This document shows, piece by piece, positions 1-8,545 of a stretch of 64,000 nucleotides of DNA. The notes under the pieces are model-generated. The model did not search any database, was not told the DNA's origin, and saw only the letters and a list, made by a program, of their open reading frames with translations. Source of the stretch: Pseudomonas fluorescens (GTDB lineage Bacteria; Pseudomonadota; Gammaproteobacteria; Pseudomonadales; Pseudomonadaceae); assembly GCF_902497875.1 (NCBI RefSeq), contig NZ_CABVHY010000001.1, positions 124,001-188,000 on the forward strand, read 5' to 3'. A program made the position numbers and the translations under genes. Position 1 is the first letter of the stretch. Every line of letters begins with the position of its first letter.

Positions 1-1
1 C

Positions 2-262
2 GGCGCCGGGGGTGGCACGCCGCTGCTGGCCGCCCTGGATGAGGCGGTCCGCTGGCTGGCGTTCAGGCAGCAGCGTTTCCCCGCGGAGCAGCAGCGATTG
101 TTACTGCTGACCGATGGCCGCTTGAAGAACTGGCCTACGCTGCCGACGATCAATTGCCCGGGGTTGCTGGTGGACATCGAAAGAGGCCCGATCCGGCTCG
201 GTCGGGCAAAGGAGCTGGCCAGCGGACTGCAGGCGCAGTATCGACATATCGACACCCTGTAA
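2..262 (+). CDS. VWA-domain protein, chelatase subunit D-like (C-terminal part)
   Basis: The window opens inside this gene, so only the last 86 codons are seen; it ends with TAA at 260-262. The visible part has a GAGGGTPLLAAL stretch and an LLLLTDGR strand, the pattern of the late half of a von Willebrand A domain in magnesium/cobalt chelatase D-type proteins (GGGTPL loop, then strand with TDG). Such proteins act in the cytoplasm with an AAA+ chelatase subunit or with CobN. The substrate cannot be told from this fragment, and cobN or the AAA+ partner, if present, lies outside the window. The family call is fairly safe; the exact role is inference. Confidence 0.7.
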   Translation, partial: GAGGGTPLLAALDEAVRWLAFRQQRFPAEQQRLLLLTDGRLKNWPTLPTINCPGLLVDIERGPIRLGRAKELASGLQAQYRHIDTL

Positions 263-352
263 CGGCCTGTCGCGTATTGCCGCGCGTCAAGGCTGGAGTG
301 TGCAAGTGAACTGCTCGTATGCTGCCGGCTTCGCGAATCACAGGAGTGAAGC

Positions 353-999
353 ATGCGCGTACTGGTCAGCAACCTTAAGGACGATTTTCGCGTTAAAGCC
401 TATGCCGGCACCAACGGCGTATTGCTCGCCATGGACCTGGCCGAGTCCAGGCGCGCGGGCCTGCTGGGCTTTGCCATCGAGAAGCAGCTCACCGAAAACA
501 ATCCGATGCAGTCGGAACAGGCGCTGTTCGCCGGCTTCTCGTCGCGCTCGGGCCAGGGGGATCTGCAAGCGTTCGTCGAGATTATCAGCGCGACAAAGAA
601 AGACCTGCTGTTCGCTACGGCCTTCGCACTGCCGGAGCGCATTCTCGATGCCTTGCTCGGCCAGCCTCACGACCAGGTACTGCGCTACGGGCTGCAGAAC
701 AGGGCCAGCCGCATCAGCGGCTACCATGCCGATCGCACGGCCGAGTTCACCGCCACGGCCCTGTTGAACAATGGTCTGGAGGGCTGAACTTCCTGATCAT
801 GCGTGGCGATACTGATCTGGCCGATCGCTAAGGCCTGGAACTGCTGCGCTTCTACGAGCATTACCGGTTTCGCTACTACGTGAAAAAGCTCGCATTGAAA
901 CAGGTGCGGCCGCTGTCAGTGGACAATAGCTGGAGCGACGACTATTACCGCCCGGGTGATTTGCGGATGATGTCGAGGTTGCGTTTTTCCGGGCGTTGA
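353..999 (+). pseudogene. Decayed phospholipase D-like protein gene
   Basis: The first reading frame (353-787) encodes MRVLVSNLKDDFRVKAYAGT followed by ALDL/GLLGFAIEK-like sequence, the start typical of large phospholipase-D-like proteins of Pseudomonas. It stops at 785-787. Homology resumes two frames over from about 787 (NFLIMRGDTDLADR), is interrupted by an in-frame TAA at 829-831, then continues with GLELLRFYEHYRFRYYVKK and a D-Y-Y-R-P-G motif to TGA at 997-999, the usual C-terminus of the family. Together they cover only about 210 codons where the family is several hundred long, so the middle including the HKD catalytic motifs is gone. Internal deletion, frameshift and stop make this a dead gene. 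Confidence 0.75.
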
Positions 1000-1012
1000 C
1001 TGTGTGTGCCTT

Positions 1013-1220
1013 AAAAGATCGCAGCCTGCGCCAACTCCTGCGCCGTCTGTAGGAGCAGGCGGTCGATGTTCGATTGCTCGCGAAGGCGGCCTGACAGTCG
1101 GCCTGTTTTCTTGCGTACGCGATGCCCTTGTAGGAGCTGCCGCAGGCTGCGATCTTTTGATCTTGATTTTCGGCAATCTCCAGAACCGCTAAAAGATCGC
1201 AGGCTGCGCCAGCTCCTACG
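1013..1220. repeat. Cluster of three REP-like palindromes (GATCTTTTGATC family)
   Basis: Three copies of one intergenic palindrome lie at about 1013-1042, 1129-1163 and 1191-1220. Each pairs a TAGGAGC(T) arm with a GCGATCTTTTGATC arm, in alternating orientation. The same element recurs at 4282-4383 and 13866-14000. It fits the short REP elements scattered between Pseudomonas genes and fills the gap between the dead phospholipase gene and the DUF2790 gene. No gene was seen in 1000-1315. Confidence 0.8.
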
Positions 1221-1315
1221 CCGACCGTGGTTGGCCGAAAGATCTGTGAGATGCCCAGCCTTATGTGTTCGGAAAAATCCGCCAGACACCCGCAACAGGG
1301 GTTCAAGCCTCACCC

Positions 1316-1573
1316 TCAACTCTGATCAATACACCCATCCCCAAACGCCGGATAACGCAAGATACGGGTCACCCCCGAACTGTCGACATAGGTCATTTCC
1401 CGTGTCCCGATCCCGCAATAACTGGTGTCCGACATGCTGATCACTCGCGCCACATCCAGCGGCATGGAATACCGGTAATCCTCGACTATCGGCTGTTTGC
1501 CGTCATCGGTCGAAGCGGCCAATGCCGTGCCGCTCGAGGCGAGCAAGGCCAGGGCGAACAAGGTGCTTTTCAT
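1316..1573 (-). CDS. DUF2790 small secreted protein
   Basis: An 85-residue protein with a clear signal peptide (MKSTLFALALLASSGTALAA) and a short mature part that reads YRYSMPLDVARVISM, then C-G-I-G, MTYVDSSG and YPAFGDGC. This order (Y-G/S-MPLDV, C-G, MTY-DS-G, final GC) is the hallmark of the Pseudomonas-specific DUF2790 family. These proteins are periplasmic and have no assigned function; some family members respond to copper or stress, which is family knowledge and not visible here. The two cysteines could form a disulphide. It stands alone on the minus strand with its start followed upstream by the end of the DHA2 transporter gene. Confidence 0.85.
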   Translation of the reverse strand: MKSTLFALALLASSGTALAASTDDGKQPIVEDYRYSMPLDVARVISMSDTSYCGIGTREMTYVDSSGVTRILRYPAFGDGCIDQS

Positions 1574-1635
1574 GATGAGCTCCCGTAATGGCTACTGAAG
1601 GATTTCAGTAGTCGTACGACGAGCCCCGTGACGAT

Positions 1636-3174
1636 TTATTCCACGCTCAAGGACACCGTTCCAGGTTGGGGAATCGGATTGCGCATCAGCGTCCCGACCA
1701 CCAGCGCACCCAGCAACGCCAGCAGTCCCGCGACCCACAGCAGCAGGCTGAAGCCGCCGACAAAAGCCTGGCGGGCCAGTGGTTCGACCACCAGGCGCGC
1801 AGCTTCGGGCAACTCGCTCAACGCTGCCGGCATGTCGCCGGCAACCACCCGCGAAGCAATGCTCTGTGTGTGTCCAAGCCATTGCGCCGCCTCGAGCTTC
1901 AGGCTGGCGTGCAACAATTGCTCGGTATGGCTGCTCAGCAGCGCGCCAAATACCCCGATGGTCAGCACGATCGCACTGAAGCGCATGGTGGTGCTCATGC
2001 CCGAGGCCATGCCGACACGGTCGCGCGGCACACAGGCCATGATGTTTTTCTGGGTATCGCCGTTGAGCAGTCCGGCCCCGGCTCCCGTCACGGCAATCGC
2101 CAGGGCGAAGTTCAGGTAGCCACCGCTGGTGACCGCCCAGGCGCTTAGCAGGTTGCCAGTCCCCACCAGGGTCAAACCGGCGGCCATCAGTGTTGCCGGG
2201 GAGAAGTGGCTTGCCAGCCGTGCGCCGATACGTGGGCAGATCAGCATGGTCAGGGCAAAGGGCAGCATGCCCAGTCCGGAGGCAATCGCCGAAAACCCCA
2301 AACCGTTCTGCAGGTAAAACGGCAGCAAGGTCATCATCACTTGCGCACACCCGGCATAGGCGAACATCCCCAGCAATGCACCGATAAAACGCGGATGGCG
2401 GAACAGTTGCAGATCGACCATGGGCCGCTGTTGCAGACGCTCGATCACCACGAACAAACCGAGTAACAGCGCGCCACCCAGCAGGCGGGCATAGGTTAGC
2501 GGATTGCTCCAACCGATCCGGTTGGCTTCGATCAAGCCCCAGATCAGGCACAGCAGGCTCGCGCTGAAGGCCAGGCTGCCCCAAGGGTCGAGGCGGGCGG
2601 CCTGGGCGTCCCGAGATTCCGGCACCGCACGCCAGACCATGGCCATCAACAGCAGGCCCACCGGCAGATTGAGGTAAAAAATCCAGCGCCAGCCCATGAA
2701 TTCGGTGATCAGCCCGCCGACGGTCGGCGCGGCAGTCATTGCCACACCCATGCACGCGCCCCAGAACGCCCAAGCCTTGGCCCGTTCCACTTCATCGTGA
2801 AAGCTGTGGCCGATCGAGGCCAGTGCCGAGGTCAGCAACAACGCCGCGCCGACCCCTTTGACGGCGCGGGCGATGTCGAGAAACAAGGCATTCGGTGCCG
2901 CGCCGCAACCCATCGAGGCGAGGATGAAAATGCTCAGGCCCCAGAGCAGGGTTTTCTTGCGCCCGAAGCGGTCGGCGATGCTCCCTGCCGGCAGCAGCAG
3001 CGCGGCGAAGGCCAGCATGTAAGCACTGACCACCCATTCGATATCGGCGAAGTTGGCTCCCAGGTCGCGGGCAATACTCGGCAGCGTGACGGCGACGATA
3101 TTGGTGTCGAGCACGATCAGCGAGCAGACCCCGGAAGCGGTCAACAGCGTAAGGCGCGGGCTGACCCGGTTCAT
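1636..3174 (-). CDS. MFS drug exporter, DHA2 (EmrB/QacA) family
   Basis: A 512-residue inner-membrane proton antiporter with about 14 hydrophobic segments. Early motifs fit the family: VLDTNIVAVTLPSIARDLG in the first helix region, WVVSAYMLAFAALLLPAG, and motif A as GSIADRFGRKKTLL, followed by VKGVGAALLLTSALASI. The start chosen is the Met at 3174 (MNRVSPRLTL), because the preceding 18 codons lack membrane character. It is transcribed away from the LysR gene at 3388, which probably controls it; the 213-nt gap between them would hold both promoters. The exported compound cannot be predicted. No EmrA-type membrane fusion partner is adjacent. Confidence 0.9.
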   Translation of the reverse strand: MNRVSPRLTLLTASGVCSLIVLDTNIVAVTLPSIARDLGANFADIEWVVSAYMLAFAALLLPAGSIADRFGRKKTLLWGLSIFILASMGCGAAPNALFLDIARAVKGVGAALLLTSALASIGHSFHDEVERAKAWAFWGACMGVAMTAAPTVGGLITEFMGWRWIFYLNLPVGLLLMAMVWRAVPESRDAQAARLDPWGSLAFSASLLCLIWGLIEANRIGWSNPLTYARLLGGALLLGLFVVIERLQQRPMVDLQLFRHPRFIGALLGMFAYAGCAQVMMTLLPFYLQNGLGFSAIASGLGMLPFALTMLICPRIGARLASHFSPATLMAAGLTLVGTGNLLSAWAVTSGGYLNFALAIAVTGAGAGLLNGDTQKNIMACVPRDRVGMASGMSTTMRFSAIVLTIGVFGALLSSHTEQLLHASLKLEAAQWLGHTQSIASRVVAGDMPAALSELPEAARLVVEPLARQAFVGGFSLLLWVAGLLALLGALVVGTLMRNPIPQPGTVSLSVE

Positions 3175-3387
3175 GCCGTCACCCGCGTTGCCTTGCAGGC
3201 AATGCATGCCGAGTGGGCGCCGATACACGCTGATTGTCGGCTGAAACAGCTGGTCAGCGCCAGGACAAGGGATTTGACGCGCATGGCTTGAGCTCTCTAC
3301 TGTGGAGTTTGAGCCAGCTTATCGCGGGTTCTTCAGTGCTTTATTAGCTGGAGGCCAGCACTTCATTACCTTTGAGCTAATGCCGCT

Positions 3388-4269
3388 ATGGAAATACGTC
3401 ATTTCCGCTACTTCCTGGCCGTTGCCCGGCAGCGCAACTTCACCCGCGCCGCCGAGCAATTAGGCATCGCGCCGCCGACCTTGACCCGGCAGATCCAGGA
3501 CATGGAAAACACCCTGGGCACTCGACTGTTTCTGCGCCAGCAACGTCAAGTCAGCCTGACCGAGGCCGGCGCCGTCCTGATGATCGAGGCCGAGGCCACC
3601 GTGCGGCAGTTCGAGTTTGCGCAGCTCAATGCCCAGCGCGCCGGGCGCGGTGAGACCGGTCATATCGAATTGGGCTATGTGGCCTCGGCGGTGTACTCGG
3701 GCTTGTTGCAAAAGCAGGTGCAGAGTTTTAGCCGAGAGTACCCGGATGTCAGCCTCAGTGTGCGGGAAAGTCCGATGGCGGCCTTGCCGGGACTGATTGC
3801 CGAGGGGCGGTTCGATATCGGCTATATCCGCTCGCCCATGATCTTGCCCGAGGGGCTGGACGCGCTTCGCCTGGACGCCGAAGGCTTCGTTCTGGCGCTG
3901 TCGGCCGAGTCCTGGTTGAGCCGCTTGGCGGACATCACGCCTGAGCACTTGCAGGATCAAACGTTCATTCTTCCGGAGCAAATCAGCGGCACCTTGCAGG
4001 TCGCCGCCCAAGGTGGCTACGCACCCAAACTGGGGCCGCAACCGGGCGGGCTGGTGGCGGTGATCGCGCTGGTGTCATTGGGGCAGGGCGTGGCGGTGGT
4101 GCCTGAGTCAGTCGTCGGGCACGTCAGTTTGCCGAATGTGTTGTACCGGCCGATCAAGGGCAGCGAGGCGTGTTCCTGGTTGTCGTTGATCCATCGCCGC
4201 TTCGAAAAGGCCCCGGCGGTTGCGCGTTATATCGAGCAGGTCAAAGACCGGTTTCCAATAGATAAATGA
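3388..4269 (+). CDS. LysR-family regulator, divergent from the DHA2 exporter
   Basis: A 293-residue regulator with the N-terminal LysR winged helix (MEIRHFRYFLAVARQRNFTR, then AAEQLGIAPPTLTRQIQDME and LGTRLFLRQQRQVSLTEAG) and a C-terminal periplasmic-binding-protein-like effector domain from about residue 90. Length and layout are standard. It faces the DHA2 transporter gene across a 213-nt gap, the usual geometry in which a LysR protein regulates its neighbour and itself. The effector ligand is unknown. Confidence 0.9.
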   Translation: MEIRHFRYFLAVARQRNFTRAAEQLGIAPPTLTRQIQDMENTLGTRLFLRQQRQVSLTEAGAVLMIEAEATVRQFEFAQLNAQRAGRGETGHIELGYVASAVYSGLLQKQVQSFSREYPDVSLSVRESPMAALPGLIAEGRFDIGYIRSPMILPEGLDALRLDAEGFVLALSAESWLSRLADITPEHLQDQTFILPEQISGTLQVAAQGGYAPKLGPQPGGLVAVIALVSLGQGVAVVPESVVGHVSLPNVLYRPIKGSEACSWLSLIHRRFEKAPAVARYIEQVKDRFPIDK

Positions 4270-4722
4270 TGTGTGGCCAGGAAAAGATCGTCCGAACGCG
4301 GCCCGAACCTTCGGCAGCTACGCTGAAATGGAAGGTCTACGCAAATTCTGTAGGAGCTGCCGAAGGCTGCGATCTTTTGATCTGTTTGCACCCTAAACAG
4401 ATTTTGTAATGATTTTTCGCTGTAGGAAATCTCGCTTCTGGCTGTAACCTCCAAGTCCGTTTTTTCTCTCAGGACTTGCATGAACACCCTTTCGGAGCCT
4501 CCCAGTCGCCTCTTCGCCTGGACACTCGATCTTCTTTTCGCTCAATACCCCTCACGCCAATCGGCCACTCTGAGGCTGTGCGGACAGGCTAAAAATCCAG
4601 TCTTGCGACTCTCTTCGGCCCGCATCCCCGGGCAGCCCGACTTCATGACCTTTCGCCGACCTTCACGTCGTGCCTTGCCGTGCCCGGCATTCTGAATTCA
4701 TTAGAGATATTGATTAGATTTT
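4270..4722. other. Intergenic region with a REP pair and the yoaE leader
   Basis: This 453-nt gap has an inverted pair of the GATCTTTTGATC-type REP element at about 4282-4383 (AAAAGATCG arm, then TAGGAGCTGCC and GATCTTTTGATC). A short stem of AAGTCC with GGACTT lies near 4451-4477. A 71-codon frame at 4480-4695 shows no family resemblance, no repeat, and no good ribosome site, and is not called. I looked for the manganese riboswitch that precedes some TerC-family genes and did not recognise its conserved core. Confidence 0.5.
4282..4383. repeat. REP pair, GATCTTTTGATC family
   Basis: Two inverted copies of the palindrome seen at 1013-1220. The first copy is the longer variant with a CCGAACGCGGCCCGAACC insert between its arms; the second is the plain form. 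They sit just after the LysR stop codon. Confidence 0.75.
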
Positions 4723-6294
4723 ATGGAATGGATAGCTGACCCCACGGCCTGGCTTGGCCTGTTGACCCTGATTGTGCTGGAGCTGGTGCTGGGTATCGAC
4801 AACCTGGTGTTTATCGCGATCCTCGCGGACAAGTTGCCGCCCGAGCAGCGCGACCGCGCGCGGATCATCGGCCTGTCCCTGGCATTGCTGATGCGCCTGG
4901 GCCTGCTGGCGAGTATTTCCTGGCTGGTGACCCTGACCCAGCCGTTGTTCGAGGTGTTCGACAAGAGCTTCTCCGGCCGTGACTTGATCATGCTGTTCGG
5001 TGGTGTGTTCCTGTTGTTCAAGGCGACCATGGAGTTGCACGAGCGACTCGAAGGCCACGTCAGCCAGCGCGCCAGTAATGCGGCATACGCGATGTTCTGG
5101 CCGATCGTCGCGCAGATCGTGGTGCTCGACGCGGTGTTCTCGCTGGATGCGGTGATTACTGCGGTGGGCATGGTCGATGAGTTGGCGGTGATGATGATCG
5201 CGGTGATTATTTCCATCGGTTTGATGATTGTCGCGAGCAAGCCACTGACCCGATTCGTCAACGAACACCCGACGGTGATCATGCTGTGTCTGGGCTTCCT
5301 GATGATGATCGGCTTCAGCCTGACCGCTGAAGGCCTGGGCTTCCACATCCCCAAAGGCTACCTGTACGCGGCCATCGGTTTCTCGATCCTGATCGAGGTG
5401 TTCAACCAGATCGCCCGGATTCAACGCAAGAAGTCCATGCAGGGCCTGCGCCCGATGCGTGAGCGCACCGCTCATGCAGTAATGCGCTTGCTCGGTGGCC
5501 GAACGCTTGCGGCAGACGAAGTGGGTGAGGAGATTGCTGACTTGCTCGAAGGCGGTGAGGGTGCCAGCGAGCTGTTCGACCGCCGCGAACGGGTGATGAT
5601 CAGCGGCGTGCTGCAACTGGCCGAGCGACCGATCCGCAGCCTGATGACGGTGCGGGCCGAGGTCGACCACCTGGATCTGGCCGACAGTGCCGAATTCATC
5701 CGCACCACGCTGATGCACTCGTCCTATTCGCGCTTGCCGCTGATTCGCGGTGGCGCGGTGGATGAGCCGCTGGGCTTCGTGCACAAGAAGGAACTGCTCA
5801 AGGAGTACCTGGCCGGTGAAGAACCGAACCTCGAGCACCTGGCGCGCAAGACCATCAACCTGCTGGACAGCTATTCGATCCTCAATGCCCTGGAACAGAT
5901 GCGCAAAGCTTCGACCCACATTGCCTTTGTGGTCAACGAATTCGGTGATTTCATGGGCGTGCTGACCATGACCGACATCCTTGAATCCATCGCTGGTGAA
6001 CTGCCCGACGCCAGCGAAATCGCAGGCCCGGACATCGTCGAAGCACCGGGCGGGTTCATGGTCAACGGCGCGCTGAACCTGGCGCGGATCGGCCAGCGAA
6101 CCGGCTTCAAGGCCGCAGCGACCGAGGATTACCAGACCCTGGCAGGGCTGGTGATGAGCCTGCTGGATCGCCTGCCAATGGTCGGCGACAGCCTCGATTG
6201 GGAGACCTGGCGCATGACCGTGGTGGCGGTCGAGGAGCGGCGGGTGACGCGGGTGTTGTTGGTCCGTGCAGAGGCGGAGCTCATCGGCGCCTGA
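4723..6294 (+). CDS. yoaE: TerC/CBS/CorC-HlyC membrane protein, YoaE type
   Basis: A 523-residue inner-membrane protein that closely follows E. coli YoaE from end to end. Residues 1-240 are the TerC transporter domain ([21 protein letters not shown], then [23 protein letters not shown] in two parts, [13 protein letters not shown]), with conserved acidic residues in the membrane. About 300-420 are paired CBS modules ([26 protein letters not shown]). About 430-515 is a CorC/HlyC domain ([25 protein letters not shown]). TerC proteins are linked to manganese or other metal-ion efflux; the YoaE substrate is not established. It is a single gene and seems a core gene rather than part of a tellurite operon. 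Confidence 0.9.
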   Translation: MEWIADPTAWLGLLTLIVLELVLGIDNLVFIAILADKLPPEQRDRARIIGLSLALLMRLGLLASISWLVTLTQPLFEVFDKSFSGRDLIMLFGGVFLLFKATMELHERLEGHVSQRASNAAYAMFWPIVAQIVVLDAVFSLDAVITAVGMVDELAVMMIAVIISIGLMIVASKPLTRFVNEHPTVIMLCLGFLMMIGFSLTAEGLGFHIPKGYLYAAIGFSILIEVFNQIARIQRKKSMQGLRPMRERTAHAVMRLLGGRTLAADEVGEEIADLLEGGEGASELFDRRERVMISGVLQLAERPIRSLMTVRAEVDHLDLADSAEFIRTTLMHSSYSRLPLIRGGAVDEPLGFVHKKELLKEYLAGEEPNLEHLARKTINLLDSYSILNALEQMRKASTHIAFVVNEFGDFMGVLTMTDILESIAGELPDASEIAGPDIVEAPGGFMVNGALNLARIGQRTGFKAAATEDYQTLAGLVMSLLDRLPMVGDSLDWETWRMTVVAVEERRVTRVLLVRAEAELIGA

Positions 6295-6300
6295 CCGAAT

Positions 6301-6330
6301 GCCATCGCGAGCAGGCTCGCTCCCACAGGT
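6301..6330. repeat. REP element, GCGAGCAGGCTCGC family
   Basis: A single copy of the second palindrome family in this window, with core GCGAGCAGGCTCGCTCCCAC, placed immediately after the yoaE stop codon. Related copies lie near 12845 and as a perfect inverted pair at 21536-21628. Confidence 0.75.
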
Positions 6331-6494
6331 TTCGAGTCGATCGCGGGTTATGTGATCGATGAAAATCCAGCGTAGGAGCTTGCCCCAATACCGGTCAGTC
6401 AAGAATTTTAAGACGAGCATCCCACCATAGATTTTTGTTAACTGACTGGCATCGATGCAGAACCAGGCGAGTGTTCACAAATGCCCTGATCTCC

Positions 6495-6767
6495 TCAGGC
6501 CGTTCGACCCTCACTCCAGCCTCGTCGCTCCATTTCAGTCAACACACTGCAACCGTCCTGCAACAAAATCGCTGTCGCCTCGGTAACCGCCAGAAGATCA
6601 CGCGCGTCGGTGTTGGTGGTTGCAACGCACGTCAAACCACTCAGCAAATCCCGCGCGGCGCGAAAACGTTGGGTGGCGCATGCAAGCAAATCACTGTTAC
6701 TGGCTTCGCTGTCGAAATACAGTACAGAGTTTTCGGATTCGTGGAGGTTGAGAGAAAGGTATTTCAT
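6495..6767 (-). CDS. Small hypothetical protein, DUF3077/DUF6124-like
   Basis: A 90-residue soluble protein without signal peptide or membrane segment. The start at 6767 is supported by a GGAG ribosome site about nine bases upstream on the minus strand. The body reads as two amphipathic helices (SNSDLLACATQRFRAARDLL and DLLAVTEATAILLQDGCSVL), resembling small Pseudomonas proteins of the DUF3077/DUF6124 type, whose function is unknown. It borders the AT-rich island and could be the last core gene before it. The family assignment is tentative. Confidence 0.55.
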   Translation of the reverse strand: MKYLSLNLHESENSVLYFDSEASNSDLLACATQRFRAARDLLSGLTCVATTNTDARDLLAVTEATAILLQDGCSVLTEMERRGWSEGRTA

Positions 6768-7465
6768 GATAGTGGCTCCATAGCTTGAGAAAAGCTGCCA
6801 CCGCTCGCGGCCAAGCGAGTAAGGGTGGCAACTGTGCGCGGGTTGGCCGACCGGTCTCAAGCTCCCGGCACACCCGAAGGTGTCCCACGCACAGTCGCCA
6901 TAACACGAAAGCGCAGACGCAAAAAAAGCGCATGCCTTTGTATGGTGAGCGCTTGTGCGCTTGAGATCAGACGGCCAAGTCCGGTCGCTGAATTGGCAGC
7001 AACGGGGCGAACTATAAGCGTCCTTGATTGGGGCTTGCAAGCAGCTTGAAACCCGAGCAAGGTGCTCCTACGCAGGTAATCGATGTTTTTTTGATTAATT
7101 TGCTAAAACTGAAGAAATATTTGTGTTCATGTGCTTTTAACGCCCAGGAGTTTGCGTCGCAGCATGGCTCTTGCGGGCGTGCAGTCGACGGGCGCATGAT
7201 GCGAAAGCCTGAAGGTAGTGTAGATGTTGTGGATGGTCGCAATAGTTGTGAAGTTAAGGAGGACTTTCAATGAGGGTGGTGCGAGATAGACTGTTTATTA
7301 ATACCTCATCAGAATTGTTCTGGGGGCAAGGAGTGTGGGTGGTGCTTGCATTCCTGAGGTCATAAATTTTATGAGCATGCTTAATAGGGATGACTTTTTT
7401 ACTGCTGAGTTGTTCATTTATTGAGTTTGTGTGCTTTGTGAGTAAATTACGTAGTGGGATACTAA
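6768..7465. other. Intergenic boundary of the AT-rich island
   Basis: Base composition changes here from about 60 percent GC to clearly AT-rich by 7080. The stretch holds no recognisable gene. Two frames end or begin with an ATGA overlap at 7270-7273, the second with an AAGGAGG ribosome site; it is listed separately as a doubtful small ORF. No integrase, transposase or direct repeat was recognised at this edge. Confidence 0.5.
7270..7365 (+). CDS. Possible 31-residue peptide with a strong ribosome site
   Basis: ATG at 7270 follows AAGGAGG at 7256-7262 with seven bases between, one of the best ribosome sites in the window. The frame encodes MRVVRDRLFINTSSELFWGQ followed by GVWVVLAFLRS and stops with TAA at 7363-7365. 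The C-terminal third is hydrophobic. No family is recognised. It lies about 100 nt before the PP2C gene in the same AT-rich segment, so it could be a leader peptide or a small island protein, or a chance frame. Confidence 0.3.
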   Translation: MRVVRDRLFINTSSELFWGQGVWVVLAFLRS

Positions 7466-8545
7466 ATGTTAAGTGAGTACCTGATTAATTGGTTATCTAG
7501 AAGTGTGGTTGATAGAAGCAATGGAAGCACTTCTCGTCCATCTATCGCACTTGCTACAGATATAGGTCTGGTGAGGAAGGAGAACCAAGATCGCGTTGCT
7601 TGTTTGAAAGTTGGCGCATCTTCTTGGTCGGATAGGTCATTTTTAGTAGTAGCCTTATCTGATGGAATGGGAGGCATGAAAAATGGAGGGGAATGCGCTT
7701 CAATAGCAATATCGGTTTTCTTTTCTTCTCTTGTGCGATCCCGAAATGAGTCTTTAATTGATAAAATGAGACTCGCAGCAAATGAATCGAATTCAGCAGT
7801 TTATGATTACTATAGAGGGTATGGAGGAGCTACTTTATCGGCAGTTTTAATCGATTTGGATGGTAGTGCTATCAGTTTGAATGTTGGTGATAGTCGTATT
7901 TATGCTGAGTCAGGTGTTGATCGGCGAGTTCTGAATCGGCTCACAATTGATGACTCTCTAGAGGAGGTGGTTGGAGGGCATGGTAGAGAGTTACTTCAGT
8001 TTATAGGGATGGGTGATGGGCTGAATGCCCATGTTAAATATATTACACCAGATTATGATAGGCTGCTAGTCACCTCTGACGGGGTGCATTTTATTCATCA
8101 TCAAACGTTGCAGGATATATTTGCAAATGTAGTGGATCCCTCGCAGGCTGTCAGCCGATTGAGCGCATTGGCTAGATGGAGTGGAGCCCCCGATAATGCA
8201 TCTTTAGCGGTGCTGTCCATAAATAGAGTTGAGCAGTTACTTTTGGAGGCTAAAAGTGAAAGCTTAGAGGTGTGGGATGCATTTGCTGAGCTTCATCTAC
8301 TTCGTGTTAAGCAAGAACACGTACAGGTCCCTGTCGAGGCTGAAGCTAAGGCTGAAGCGGCTATCTTGCCTATTGTCAAAGAGGGTATTGTAACTGAAAA
8401 AAAACCAATCATTGATGCGGTGAAGGTAAAAAGAATCTCTCGTTCGAGAAAAAAACCAAAAGAGCCAAAAGAGCCAAAAGACAAACTTCAGATAGTTATT
8501 CAGATGGACGCTAGCACGGAGGGTAGTGATGATAGTTCCAGATAG
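7466..8545 (+). CDS. PP2C-type Ser/Thr protein phosphatase
   Basis: A 359-residue cytoplasmic phosphatase expected to remove phosphate from Ser/Thr residues of proteins, most likely targets of the two kinases encoded just downstream. The metal-binding PP2C motifs are all present: TDIGLVRKENQD (31-42), SDGMGG (65-70), GATLSAVLI (121-129), NVGDSRIY (139-146), TSDGV (203-207) and GAPDNASLAVL (240-250). After about residue 260 comes a non-catalytic tail rich in E/K/A and then basic, with RISRSRKKPKEPKEPKDK near the end. The ribosome site is weak. Its 3' end overlaps the next gene by about 17-20 nt, so translation is probably coupled. AT-rich codon use marks it as acquired. Confidence 0.9.
   Translation: MLSEYLINWLSRSVVDRSNGSTSRPSIALATDIGLVRKENQDRVACLKVGASSWSDRSFLVVALSDGMGGMKNGGECASIAISVFFSSLVRSRNESLIDKMRLAANESNSAVYDYYRGYGGATLSAVLIDLDGSAISLNVGDSRIYAESGVDRRVLNRLTIDDSLEEVVGGHGRELLQFIGMGDGLNAHVKYITPDYDRLLVTSDGVHFIHHQTLQDIFANVVDPSQAVSRLSALARWSGAPDNASLAVLSINRVEQLLLEAKSESLEVWDAFAELHLLRVKQEHVQVPVEAEAKAEAAILPIVKEGIVTEKKPIIDAVKVKRISRSRKKPKEPKEPKDKLQIVIQMDASTEGSDDSSR

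Noticed and set aside
4480..4695. A 71-codon frame between LysR and yoaE
   Set aside because: No family, weak start and composition like non-coding DNA; kept only as part of the intergenic description.
4384..4722. Manganese (yybP-ykoY type) riboswitch upstream of a TerC-family gene
   Set aside because: The conserved core that defines the motif was not recognised by eye; a covariance search would be needed.
4714..6420. A 568-codon open frame antisense to the yoaE gene
   Set aside because: It is rich in H, Q, R and D with no family motif and mirrors the codon bias of yoaE; a shadow frame.
7028..7273. An 81-codon frame ending at the small island ORF
   Set aside because: No family and no ribosome site; start lies at the composition boundary. 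The ATGA overlap with the next frame is probably chance.
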